The translations under genes and the position numbers were made by a program. A DNA stretch of 64,000 bases from an uncultured Lachnospiraceae bacterium. GTDB taxonomy: Bacteria > Bacillota > Clostridia > Lachnospirales > Lachnospiraceae. This document shows, piece after piece, positions 1 through 9,100 of this stretch. The DNA lies in assembly GCA_910583605.1 (NCBI GenBank), contig CAJTXN010000003.1, positions 143,923 through 207,922 of the forward strand. Direction: 5' to 3'. Below the pieces are notes generated by a model that made no database searches, had not been told where the DNA came from, and saw nothing but the letters and a program-made list of their open reading frames with translations. Every line of letters starts with the position of its first letter. The stretch's first letter is position 1.

Positions 1-1
1 T

Positions 2-517
2 GATAAAAATTATCATTGTTTTTCCTGTGGTGTCGGTGGAGATGCGGTTGATTATGTTTCGCGTATGTTTGGGCTGTCACAGTATGATGCAGCGTTAAAG
101 CTGATAGAGGATTTTACTCTGCCTATTGATGCGAAGGGAAATGTGGAGTTAAGTGTGCAGGAAAAAGAGCGAATCCGCAGGGAAAAAGCAGAGCGTGAAA
201 GAATAATACGCATTCAGGAACGCTTTGAAAAATGGTGCAATCAGACTGTTGATATATTGAGGGAGTGTATTTCGGAGATTGACAGTGTAAACCGTTTCCT
301 CATTGGGAAACCGCCTGACATTATTTTTTCAGAGGATTATGCGCAGATGCTCCATGCAGAGCCGCTTATCAATTACTGGCTGGATATTCTGTGTATGGGA
401 GATGTGTCAGAGAGGCAGGAGTTATTCCTAAAAGATAGAAAGAAGGTGGAGGAAATTGCAGGAAAAGTCTGCGCAGGCAGAAAACGGATTATGGAATGCA
501 GTCGGGGAAGCGCTTGA
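2..517 (+). CDS. CHC2 zinc-finger primase-like protein, 5' end outside window
   Basis: The reading frame is already open at base 2 and the gene begins upstream of the window. The first visible residues include HCFSCG, which matches the second half of a CHC2 zinc finger as in DnaG-type primases. The rest is a charged, probably helical segment (residues KERIRREKAERERI) with no catalytic TOPRIM motif visible. In integrative elements such short CHC2 proteins usually precede a VapE-like ATPase and are thought to act in element replication. The 3' end overlaps the next gene by 62 bases in another frame, suggesting translational coupling. Function in primer synthesis is inferred. Confidence 0.75.
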   Translation, partial: DKNYHCFSCGVGGDAVDYVSRMFGLSQYDAALKLIEDFTLPIDAKGNVELSVQEKERIRREKAERERIIRIQERFEKWCNQTVDILRECISEIDSVNRFLIGKPPDIIFSEDYAQMLHAEPLINYWLDILCMGDVSERQELFLKDRKKVEEIAGKVCAGRKRIMECSRGSA

Positions 518-1811
518 TACAGAAATGAGTACAGTAGAGGATGTGCTGGAATCGCTTGCGAGAACGCAGAAAGGGAATGTGAAATCTTCCATCGAGAACT
601 GTATGACTATTTTATACAGAGATCCGGTGCTGAAAGATGCCATATGTAAAAATGAACTGACAAACAAAACTGATATTGTAAAGCCGCTATTATGGAAACG
701 AAATAGAAGCTGTGTCACCGATGTGGATATGTACCAGATACAGCGCTACATAGAAACAAATTATGGCATTTCCAATGATAAAGCTATTAACAAAGCTGTC
801 AGTATCGCAGCCAGTGAGAGAAGTTATCACCCTATAAGGGAATTTCTTGAAAACCTGCAATGGGATGGGAAAAACAGAATTGCAAGTCTGCTCCCGCGGT
901 TTCTCGGTGCAGATGATAATGAATATACAAGAGAGATCATGCGGCTTTTGATGCTGGCGGCAGTCCACCGGATTTATGAGCCGGGCTGTAAGTTTGAAAT
1001 CATGGTCTGCCTTGTGGGTGGTCAAGGTGCAGGAAAGTCTACATTCTTCCGTTTTCTTGCTGTCAATGATGAGTGGTTTACGGACGATCTGAAGCGTATG
1101 GATGATGAAAATGTTTATAGCAAGATGCAGGGGCACTGGATCATTGAAATGTCGGAAATGCTTGCCACTGTCAATGCAAAAAGCATTGAGGATATTAAAT
1201 CGTTTCTGAGCAGGCAGAAAGAGACATACCGTATTCCGTATCAGACTTATGCAGAGGACAGACCAAGGCAGTGTATCTTTGTCGGCACATCAAATAATCT
1301 TGATTTTCTTCCGCTGGACAGGACGGGAAACAGAAGGTTTGCACCTGTTCTGGTTCATCAGGAACGTGTGGAAAAACATATCTTAGAGGACGAAACGGAG
1401 TCGAGGGAGTATATTGTGCAGGCATGGGCTGAGGCAATGGTTATCTATAAAAACTGTCCGCATGAGCTGAAACTGTCAAGAGAAATGGAAGAATATCTGA
1501 AAGAGATGCAGAAACAGTTCATGCCAGAAGATACAAAAGTGGGCATTATTCAGGCTTGGCTGGACGATTGTACGGAAGAATATGTATGTAGCGAGATGAT
1601 CTACAGGGAGGCACTGCGGCATGAGTATGAAGAACCGAAGCAATGGGAGATTAAGGAAATCAACAGTATCATGAACACCTGTATTGCAGGGTGGGAAAAG
1701 ATCAGTTCCCATAGGTTTGACAGGTATGGATTGCAGCGCGGCTGGAAACGTGAAACGGATGCACAGGGATTTACAGCACTGCCAGATAATGTGCAGTTGC
1801 CTTTTAAGTAA
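456..1811 (+). CDS. VapE-like (virulence-associated E) P-loop ATPase
   Basis: A 451-residue protein of the virulence-associated E family, common in integrative elements and phages, where it sits beside primase domains and probably acts in replication. The Walker A motif GGQGAGKST lies near residue 190, followed by HWIIEMSEM as the likely Walker B region, FLSRQKETYRIPY and GTSNNLDFLPLDRTGNRRF, all typical of the family. The chosen start is TTG at 456, just after GGAGG at about 448; it keeps the residues ENGLWNAVGEAL, which resemble family N-termini. The ATG at 525 would lose them. It overlaps the CHC2 gene by 62 bases. Helicase or primase activity is inferred from the family. Confidence 0.85.
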   Translation: MQEKSAQAENGLWNAVGEALDTEMSTVEDVLESLARTQKGNVKSSIENCMTILYRDPVLKDAICKNELTNKTDIVKPLLWKRNRSCVTDVDMYQIQRYIETNYGISNDKAINKAVSIAASERSYHPIREFLENLQWDGKNRIASLLPRFLGADDNEYTREIMRLLMLAAVHRIYEPGCKFEIMVCLVGGQGAGKSTFFRFLAVNDEWFTDDLKRMDDENVYSKMQGHWIIEMSEMLATVNAKSIEDIKSFLSRQKETYRIPYQTYAEDRPRQCIFVGTSNNLDFLPLDRTGNRRFAPVLVHQERVEKHILEDETESREYIVQAWAEAMVIYKNCPHELKLSREMEEYLKEMQKQFMPEDTKVGIIQAWLDDCTEEYVCSEMIYREALRHEYEEPKQWEIKEINSIMNTCIAGWEKISSHRFDRYGLQRGWKRETDAQGFTALPDNVQLPFK

Positions 1812-1843
1812 ATGGATGTATGTTTTGAACTCTTTTTTATCCG

Positions 1844-1936
1844 GTTTACATGGCGCGTTTACATTTTTGTAAACGGTGAGTTTACAGTGGAATGTAGGAA
1901 AATCAAGGATTTCCGCCATTTGTAAACGGTGTAAAC
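1844..1936. promoter_or_regulatory. Array of six GTTTACA/TGTAAAC heptamers (putative parC centromere/operator)
   Basis: Six exact copies of the heptamer GTTTACA or its complement TGTAAAC lie in 93 bases: forward at 1844, 1857 and 1880, reverse at 1868, 1921 and 1930. They fill the gap between the VapE gene and the ParM-like gene. Type II partition loci carry clustered short repeats just upstream of parM that bind ParR and serve as both centromere and operator. The position and density here fit that role. No clear promoter hexamers were separated from the repeats. Confidence 0.6.
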
Positions 1937-1991
1937 AGAAAAATAAGAAAACGCAAAAATAAGATTAATAACGATATGGAGGGAATTTATT

Positions 1992-2918
1992 ATGCAGAAA
2001 TATAACAACAGTACAAAAATAATTATTGGCTTGGATCATGGCTATGGCAACATGAAAACGGCGCACAGGGTATTCCGGACAGGGGTGGAATGCTTTGAAG
2101 AGGAACCGATAGTCAGTATGAATTACATCAAGTATAAGGATAAGTATTATGTAATCGGAGAAAATCACTTGATTTATCAGGGCAACAAAACGGATTCGCA
2201 GGACTTCTTTATTCTTACCCTGGCAGGATTGGCGGAGGAATTGAAATTTAGAGGGATGCATGAGGCAAAGGTAGTTTTAGCGGTCGGACTTCCCCTTGCA
2301 TGGGCGAAAAGTCAGGCGGCAGATTTTAAGAAATATCTGATGCAGGAGCAGGAATTATTTTTCTCGTTCCGTAAAGAAAGTTACAGGGTGCATTTGTGCG
2401 GAGTGGAAGTGTTTCCGCAGGGCTTTGCGGCGGTATGTAATGCCGGAGCGATGAAAGGCTTTAACATGATAGCGGATATTGGCAATGGAACTATGAACGT
2501 GATGCAGATTGTTGATGGCAGACCATTGGAAAAAAGCCTTGTGACGGACAAGTTCGGCGTTTCAATCTGTATGAAGGAAATACAAAAAGAACTGTCCAAA
2601 TCAGCAGGGGAAAACATACCGGAGGTTCTGATTGAGCCAATGCTGATAAACGGACTGCAGGGCAGAGCAGATGCAACTGCAAAGACTGTAGGGCGTATTG
2701 CTACAGGATATGCAGAGGATATCTTGAAACGATTGGTTGATTACGGATATAAAGAAAATCTGGTGCATCTATATGTTATTGGCGGAGGCGGCTGTCTTCT
2801 CAGACATTACAGCGATATTGCTTCAAAGGGAAATGTGACTTTTGTTGAGGACATCTGTGCAAACGCAAAAGGTTATGAGTACCTCGCAATGCAGAAACAG
2901 CGCAGGAAGGCGGTGTAG
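1992..2918 (+). CDS. ParM/StbA-like actin-family partition ATPase
   Basis: A 308-residue actin-fold protein of the plasmid-segregation type. Three nucleotide-binding signatures are visible: phosphate-1 loop LDHGYGNMKTA near residue 15, phosphate-2 loop ADIGNGTMNV near residue 160, and adenosine-motif VIGGGGCLL near residue 260. ParM filaments push copies of a replicon apart, so the element probably has an extrachromosomal, replicating stage. GGAGGG precedes the ATG at good spacing. The upstream heptamer array and the downstream small gene, 15 bases away, complete a parC-parM-parR arrangement. It could also belong to the related Alp families, which cannot be told apart by eye. Confidence 0.85.
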   Translation: MQKYNNSTKIIIGLDHGYGNMKTAHRVFRTGVECFEEEPIVSMNYIKYKDKYYVIGENHLIYQGNKTDSQDFFILTLAGLAEELKFRGMHEAKVVLAVGLPLAWAKSQAADFKKYLMQEQELFFSFRKESYRVHLCGVEVFPQGFAAVCNAGAMKGFNMIADIGNGTMNVMQIVDGRPLEKSLVTDKFGVSICMKEIQKELSKSAGENIPEVLIEPMLINGLQGRADATAKTVGRIATGYAEDILKRLVDYGYKENLVHLYVIGGGGCLLRHYSDIASKGNVTFVEDICANAKGYEYLAMQKQRRKAV

Positions 2919-2933
2919 AAATGAGGTTATGGA

Positions 2934-3383
2934 ATGAAAAAGGCTTATAAATGCAGCAACATAAAATTCTGCATGGAAGATGAAAACCAGCGCAGGACGT
3001 GGGAATATTTGCAGGGTATTACACGAAAAGACGGTTCTTACGGGAAGATACTTTCTGATGCGTTTGTGGCGGCTCTTGACAGGCAGATACAGGCTGTAAC
3101 TGATAGGGCGGTGAGTGATTCTGTTATTCCGCTGGATCAGGATATGGATATTCTTGAGAAGATGCTGGACAGGGTGTTGGATCAAAAATTTCATGAGATG
3201 CTCAAAGAGTTACAGAGAGTCTTAACAGAGCAGATCAACAACAACTTCAGTGAATATGTTTCCGCAGTTCATTTCAAAGCAGAAAAACTTATGGAAAAGA
3301 CTGATGCGGAGGAAATGGAGCAGATGCAGGAGACAGAATTATCCGAGGATATGATGGCGTTTGCATTTGCAATGGGCGAATAG
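2934..3383 (+). CDS. Probable ParR-like partition adaptor
   Basis: A 149-residue protein encoded directly after the ParM-like gene. The N-terminal part (ENQRRTWEYLQGI, then DGSYGKILSDAFVAAL) has the look of a short ribbon-helix-helix DNA-binding unit, and the C-terminal half is helical and rich in Glu, Met and Lys. Adaptor proteins that bind the centromere and the ParM filament end have this size and place. No diagnostic motif was recognised, so the call rests mainly on gene order and the array upstream of parM. An alternative is an unrelated accessory protein of the element. Confidence 0.55.
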   Translation: MKKAYKCSNIKFCMEDENQRRTWEYLQGITRKDGSYGKILSDAFVAALDRQIQAVTDRAVSDSVIPLDQDMDILEKMLDRVLDQKFHEMLKELQRVLTEQINNNFSEYVSAVHFKAEKLMEKTDAEEMEQMQETELSEDMMAFAFAMGE

Positions 3384-3557
3384 GCGGTTCCGAATTTTTA
3401 TATTCGGTACTCAATTTCGAAAAGGAAGCCTATGGAACGGTGCCGAAAAGTCTTTATCCAGTACCGTCGCTCATAGCGAATGACGGCGGTATTTTGCCGG
3501 AATGAGCAGTCTGGCGGATGTGTTTTGCGACAGACCACGGATGCCGCCAGGCAGACG

Positions 3558-3652
3558 GTATTTGCCAGCGGCAAATACTACCCTCGGAGAGCGCCTTACT
3601 TCTGATACGCCAGTGTCAGAAGTAATAAGGCGTTACTTTTGACAAAAGTAAC
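3558..3652 (+). other. Putative oriT of MobV type, upstream of relaxase 1
   Basis: A hairpin with perfect 9-bp arms (GTATTTGCC/GGCAAATAC, 3558-3578) is followed at once by the core ACCCTCGGAGAGC (3580-3592). Next comes a longer stem (3593-3605 with 3616-3631, three-base bulge) and another hairpin at 3632-3652. The MobV relaxase gene starts 50 bases downstream. The same core with the same hairpin-core-hairpin order occurs before the second relaxase at 55591-55672, which supports function. The remaining part of the 319-base gap after the parR-like gene (3384-3557) holds small imperfect inverted repeats and nothing I can name. Confidence 0.65.
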
Positions 3653-3702
3653 AAAGCCGTAGCTAGCAGATGTACACAGAAAAAACAGAAAGGAGGCAGG
3701 GA

Positions 3703-5067
3703 ATGGCGGGGAGAACCATATCTTTTCCCAAAGGCGACGGGAGTCTTACGCACAACAACAGGGAATTTATAGCCAATAATGTCTGTCAGGAAAGAACAGG
3801 CTGGAACAAAACCTATATCAGGGAATCCATAGCAGATGCTTATGAGAAATGCTTTGGGGAAGCTGTCAGGGAGTACAATGCAGGGCAGAAACGTAACGAC
3901 AGAAAGATCAACAATTATGTGAAGAAGATAGAGAACTCTGATAATGGGGAAAAGGTGTTTTATGAAAATATCGTACAGCTTGGTACAAAGGACGATACGC
4001 CCGTTGTGGATGAAAACGGAAATCTGACACAGGCGGCAAAGGAGGCGGTCGATCTGCTGGACGAGTATGTCAGGACTTTTCAAGAGCGAAATCCAAATTT
4101 ATATTTATTTAACTGTGTCATGCATCTGGACGAGGCAACGCCGCATCTGCATATCGATTATATCCCTGTGGCTGATGGCTATAAAAAGGGCATGAAAACA
4201 AGGAACAGCATTTCTAAAGCCTTACAGCAGATGGGATTTGAAAAGGGCAAAGGCAGATACGATAATGAAGTTATCGACTGGGAGGCAAGAGAACGGGATT
4301 ATTTAATGGGATTATGTCAGGAACGCGGGATTGAGGTAGAGATAAAGGGCGATAAACGAGATAATCTTACCCTGCCGGAGTACAAAGCTGTAATGCGGAA
4401 GGTGGAGTGTCTTGAGGCAGAGGCGGAAAAGCTGGATAAGCGGAATGAAACTCTGGAACAGTGTAATGAAAGTTTGCAGAAGCGAGCATCTGACCTGCAT
4501 GGACAGGTGCAGGAAATGGAAGCGCATAACAATGAACTGGTTTTGCAGGCGCAGGAGCTTACAGAACAGATCGAGGAAGCAGAGGCGAAAGAGAAAGCGG
4601 TGCAGGAGGTTCTCGCCAAACATGATCTAAGGGCGGAAACATTTAAAATGATTTCAAAGGCAGTGGCGGCAGAAACAAAAGATATGAAAAGCGCTGCTGT
4701 TCCAATGACAAGTCTTTTTGGCAGTGAGGAATATGTCAAAGTAAAGAAAAACGACTGGAATAAAATATTGGATGCTTTCAACAAAGCAGTATCAAGAAAT
4801 CATCTCTTGGAGAAATATGAGAAGAAGATTTCCAATTTGGAGAAAACAATAGCTATGCTTACTGACCAGGTTGAAAAGTTAAAGCGTTTTATAGCATCAA
4901 AAGGACTTGGAGAGGCGTTTGTGGAATTTGTAAAATCGCTTGTGCCAAAGACCATGAAGCAGAAGCTGGAGGAGGCAAAAACCGATGCTGTGGAACATAA
5001 CCAACAAAGAAAGATCAGCCAGCAGGACAAAGCAAGAAAAAATAGGCAGTGGCAACAGGAAATGTAG
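3703..5067 (+). CDS. MobV-family relaxase (Mob/Pre), relaxase 1
   Basis: A 454-residue plasmid recombination/mobilisation enzyme. The histidine triad HLDEATPHLH lies near residue 140 and is followed by YIPVADGYKKGM, typical of MobV relaxases, which nick oriT and pilot the strand during conjugation. The N-terminal THNNRE segment is also characteristic. Residues from about 235 to 310 are a Glu/Lys-rich coiled coil. The start ATG at 3703 is chosen because AGGAGG lies six bases upstream; an upstream in-frame start at 3670 lacks such a site. No coupling protein or type IV secretion genes are visible, so transfer would depend on a helper element. Confidence 0.9.
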   Translation: MAGRTISFPKGDGSLTHNNREFIANNVCQERTGWNKTYIRESIADAYEKCFGEAVREYNAGQKRNDRKINNYVKKIENSDNGEKVFYENIVQLGTKDDTPVVDENGNLTQAAKEAVDLLDEYVRTFQERNPNLYLFNCVMHLDEATPHLHIDYIPVADGYKKGMKTRNSISKALQQMGFEKGKGRYDNEVIDWEARERDYLMGLCQERGIEVEIKGDKRDNLTLPEYKAVMRKVECLEAEAEKLDKRNETLEQCNESLQKRASDLHGQVQEMEAHNNELVLQAQELTEQIEEAEAKEKAVQEVLAKHDLRAETFKMISKAVAAETKDMKSAAVPMTSLFGSEEYVKVKKNDWNKILDAFNKAVSRNHLLEKYEKKISNLEKTIAMLTDQVEKLKRFIASKGLGEAFVEFVKSLVPKTMKQKLEEAKTDAVEHNQQRKISQQDKARKNRQWQQEM

Positions 5068-5093
5068 ATTTTATGGAAAGTGAGGAACAGACA

Positions 5094-5444
5094 ATGAATA
5101 TAACCTATGAAAAATGTGGAGATTATCTAATTCCGAATTTAATAGCTGATCCAGAGCCGGAGAGAGAGTTGAGGAAATTTGGCCTAATGAGGAAATTTTA
5201 TTTGAAGAACCATAGGAGAGGTATTTATTCAGGCTTGCTACTGTCAGGTGAATTAAAGAAACATCTGCTCATGATACAGGAGCAGGCAGAGGAAAGGTTC
5301 GATTTGTTAGTGGAGCAGATGGCAAAGCAGGAGGAAGTGACGGAAAAGTTAAAGGCGCAGGATCAGATGCTTTGGGTAAGGAAAATGAACAATATTAGGA
5401 ATACGGCTGAGGAAATAGTGTTAAATGAGATAGTATACTGCTGA
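5094..5444 (+). CDS. tnpV: TnpV-type transposon-encoded protein
   Basis: A 116-residue protein whose start (ITYEKCGDYLIPNL) matches the TnpV family, small proteins first named from Tn4451-type elements and very common in mobilisable elements of Clostridia. The C-terminal half is helical and charged (EQAEERFDLLVEQMAKQEEVTEKL). The molecular role is unknown. The ATG at 5094 has GTGAGGA eight bases upstream; an in-frame start at 5049 would overlap the relaxase gene and add residues not expected in the family. It follows relaxase 1 closely and is probably cotranscribed with it. A terminator-like hairpin follows. Confidence 0.75.
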   Translation: MNITYEKCGDYLIPNLIADPEPERELRKFGLMRKFYLKNHRRGIYSGLLLSGELKKHLLMIQEQAEERFDLLVEQMAKQEEVTEKLKAQDQMLWVRKMNNIRNTAEEIVLNEIVYC

Positions 5445-5445
5445 T

Positions 5446-5478
5446 AAAGGTGGAGTGGGCGACTGCTCCACTTTTAGA
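5446..5478 (+). terminator. Rho-independent terminator after tnpV
   Basis: The arms AAAGGTGGAG (5446-5455) and CTCCACTTTT (5466-5475) pair with one G-U wobble around a 10-base loop, and the right arm ends in a T run. It starts two bases after the tnpV stop codon. Confidence 0.6.
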
Positions 5479-5495
5479 GTTTAACAGGAGAAATG

Positions 5496-5657
5496 TTAAT
5501 CAAAAGATATTTTACCATGTTCCTTTTCAAATTCGGCAATATGTTTCTTCATGAGCGGAACGGAAACTGGTATTGTGGTAAATACTTCGTGTTGCGGATT
5601 GAATTTAACAACAAGAAGCTCTGTGTATTTGGATATTCCACATTGTTTTATTTGCAT
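5496..5657 (-). pseudogene. Possible 53-codon gene remnant on the minus strand
   Basis: On the minus strand an open frame encodes 53 residues (from MQIKQCGISK to EHGKISFD) with the balanced composition of a soluble protein. The overlapping plus-strand frame reads as an implausible Phe/Tyr-rich chain. There is no ribosome binding site before the ATG, and the frame runs open another 20 codons or so upstream without a better start. It therefore looks like a surviving piece of a larger gene, not a working one. The family is not recognised. It lies among other decayed sequence between tnpV and the defence genes. Confidence 0.3.
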
Positions 5658-5919
5658 GAAAGCAACAAAAAAGGGCAGTCGTTGGGATGAAGGAGAGGGA
5701 GACGTTTATTTCTGCTGAAAAGAAATGAACTTTGAGAATTTTAAACGAAATATCAAGCCATTTTTACTATGAAAACAGCAAAAATGGAGCTGTTGCTTTA
5801 CGATTTTCAAATCATCAAAGCGACAGCCTTTGTTTTGTTATTCGCCGGAAACTTATAGTAGAATCAGTTAGTTCAATTCTCTCTTGTGGTTGAAAATATC
5901 CCTCTGTAGGAATATAATA

Positions 5920-6143
5920 ATGGACAGAGAAATAAGGCAGTTTTTGTAAAATCATGGAGAACTTTAACTGCAAGCGAAATGGCAGAAACGTGGAATATTT
6001 CAAGAAAAAGGGTATCGTTGTTGTGAACCCGGAATTGTATAGAGGGTGCGAGATTAAAGGGAAATGTATGGTTGCAACCAGAAAATGTATAAAAGGTGGG
6101 CAATCCTAGATGGGTACGGAAAATGGGACAGGTAGGGGAGTAA
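5920..6143 (+). pseudogene. Decayed helix-turn-helix gene
   Basis: The start MDREIRQFL (ATG at 5920) runs into a stop. A shifted frame then gives LTASEMAETWNISRKRVSLL, a stop at 6024, IEGARLKGNVWL, a stop at 6090, and RWVRKMGQ. Joined, these parts read like the short DNA-binding protein (about 65-75 residues, excisionase-like HTH) that is frequent in Lachnospiraceae. One frameshift and two nonsense codons make it a clear pseudogene. It sits directly before the helicase operon and supports the view that this edge of the mobile element is degrading. The family assignment is from memory of such sequences. Confidence 0.65.
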
Positions 6144-6195
6144 AATAGAGATAACTATATAATATTGCAAAGTGATTTTTACAGAAGGAGTTGCT

Positions 6196-9100
6196 ATGAT
6201 AAATCGGATTACAAAAGGTCTATCGCTGAACGTTATGGAAAAGAATATTGCTGCGGAAATGTCTGGCTTTGAGTTTTGGGGGGATTTGGGGATTTCATTC
6301 GAGGAATTTGAAGCTTTAATGGAGAGAGTGAAAGATATTCTTTTTGTTGATGGAGTCGACATAGAATACATATGCAAGAAATATCCTCATGCAATTACCA
6401 CGTCGCTAGTCTTTTATGCCCGATATAAATACAATACAAACTTTTGGGGTTCATTTTCCAAAGAATTAGGAATTGCAATGCCACAGTATTATCAGGCATA
6501 TTTAGGTGCATGTGCACGAAAGATGTTTGAGCAGTATGGATTTGATTACTCAGAGACAAAAGAAGAATCAAGAATTAATATTGCACCGATAATCTATGAA
6601 GCATGTTTGCCTCCGGAGAGTTGCCTAGATGATTTGTTTTATGTATTAAGTTATGACTCATATGGGATGTTTGATCCTCGAATAGTAATAGAAGAACTGA
6701 TAGATATGAGGTCATATACCATTAGAAAACCATTGCTACGATTCTTGAGACGTTTCAAGGAGGATCGAGCATTAGATTTTCTTATTGATATACGTGATGC
6801 CATTGTAGCGGCAGAGCAAAATACAATGCAGGTATCAAGGTATTCCAATAATTATTCAGAATGGAAACAAAATGAAAAAAGCAAGGCAACCATAGAGAAT
6901 AGAAAAAAGCAGGAATTTCAAATAAAGCCATATCTTTATTTTGATAATGGTAAAAAAGGCCTTTGTATTATTTTACCACGTGTTGTAATGGAAAATGAAT
7001 GGGTTGAGGAGGTGGTATGGACGATAGTTGGTAAGAGTGGATTTAATAAAAGCATAAATGCCATGGTACTAGGGGATGAAGGTACTAGATTTATTGATTC
7101 AATGTTGATTCCGGTTGTTCCGGATACAAAATACACTATTACATTAACTGACATGGAAGATTTGGATAAATCTTCTGCACGAGCATGGGATTTAGAAGGT
7201 GTGGCAGAAGATAAAGTCCTTATATTTAATCAGAATGGAAGACAGATTAATTCTACATACCTTCCTGCACCGTTTAGCATTGCAATTATACCAAATACAG
7301 TTAGTATTGAAGCTGCAAATAATGTTGAGTTTTGTGATCAATTTTATCCAACGAATTCAAATGACTATAGGATATCTGCAATAAATATTCTTGGAAGTGA
7401 TGCATATGTTTCTTATAAAAATGGAACATATATAGAGAAAATTGTTACAAAACCACAAATTAATATGCTATTAATTGGGGAAAAATTGTTTTCTCTTGAA
7501 GAGTCGTTTTCGCAAATAAATTTATTTGTTGAAGAACCTAAAGTTTTGCTAGAGTTTGATGATAATATCAGTGCTGATAGTTTGGAAATAAGAGTTGATG
7601 GAATTTCTCAGATGGTTTCAAAAGAAAAATGTAGAGATAACACATATTCGTGCTCTTTTGCAGATTTTTTAGGCGTTGAGAAATTAAAATACGGATTGCA
7701 TAGTGTTAGATTATATCAGTTCGGCAGGTTTTTGAAACAGGTAGAGTTTTCTTTTGTCCCATATATCAAAACAAATTATTCATCTGCTTTTAGTTGGTCT
7801 GAAAATAATCAGAGAAAGAAGAAAGAATATAAATTTGAAAAATTATTTGGATGGGAATATGAGTTCAATAATTGTCTAGTGACAGAAGATGAAAATGAAT
7901 ATAGTATAGAATGTTCACCTAATTGTGGTTCCATAGTAATGCAGTTGAAGATGATTGATGAAAATGTAAGATTCAGTTGCTCTACAGAATTACCAATCAA
8001 TCCTTATGAAATAGAATTGTTGGACTCTGATGGAAATAATGTTGGAACCATTGTTGATAAAAACTTTAAAATATCCAGTAGGGATATAGAAGAAAAACAT
8101 TATTGGGTGTCCTTAAAAGTATATGGAAAATTTATAGATCATCATTTTCAATTAGAATTAACATCGGTAAATGGATTAGAACAGATTGAAGATGTACGCT
8201 TAAATATTAGCGGCGCTGCAAATATTGATCTGGGAGTTTTTAATGATACATTAAAAAATTGTCCTATGCCTGTATGGATTATTTTGAGAGATCAAGATGA
8301 GGATAAAATTGGACGGATATTATTTATTAATGAAACAACAGCATTGGAGAGCAGACCTAAATATCAATGCGGTAATGTAAAAGATTACATTGTCTTGGAT
8401 ATAAAGGATGATGAGAAGGATTTGGATATTATAAGATTTGGAAATCCTGTAATAAAACAGCATTTGCCGTATGAAAATTCAATCCTTGGAAAGTCAGGAA
8501 AGACTAGAGGTTATATATATCCTGATAGGTTAACACAAGGAATATACATAATTCAGGGTAATAAAAAGGATACATTATTTGAGTATGAGGACGAGAATAT
8601 CATCGACTTGAACTTGGATAATAATATCATGTTGGTTTCTTGTAGAAGTAGAGAACAGAAAGATATTGTAACGGTAAAGCAGTGGTTGGATCTATTTATA
8701 AGTGATGTAATTATGACTGATAACAATAGCGATTTTAGTATGTGTCGTTCAGTCAAAATCTTCCAATCGGATGATTTTATGAGGCAATTAGAAAAATCTG
8801 CTTTTGATAAATGTGATATAGAAAAGTTGGTTGCAATTGCTTATTTTGCAGCATCTAAGATTTCAAATGAAAAGAAAAAACTCATCATTGATGTCATGAA
8901 TTATATATCTAGGTATTGTTTAGGGCGTGGAGATAGGTATGAAATTATTTCGTTGCTAGTAGTTTTAAAATGTTCTCAGGAAGTGTTTGATATTTGTTTA
9001 AAAGAGTATTCGTTATTGTTGTTTGATGAGAGTGCAGGAAATGTTAAGCAAATTGCGAGAGAGGTCGAAGAGTATTCTACGGAGTTGGCATTTTTATTAT

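Noticed and set aside
5493..5690. 65-residue plus-strand frame after tnpV
   Set aside because: Implausible Phe/Tyr/Cys-rich composition; the minus-strand frame in the same place looks more like a protein.
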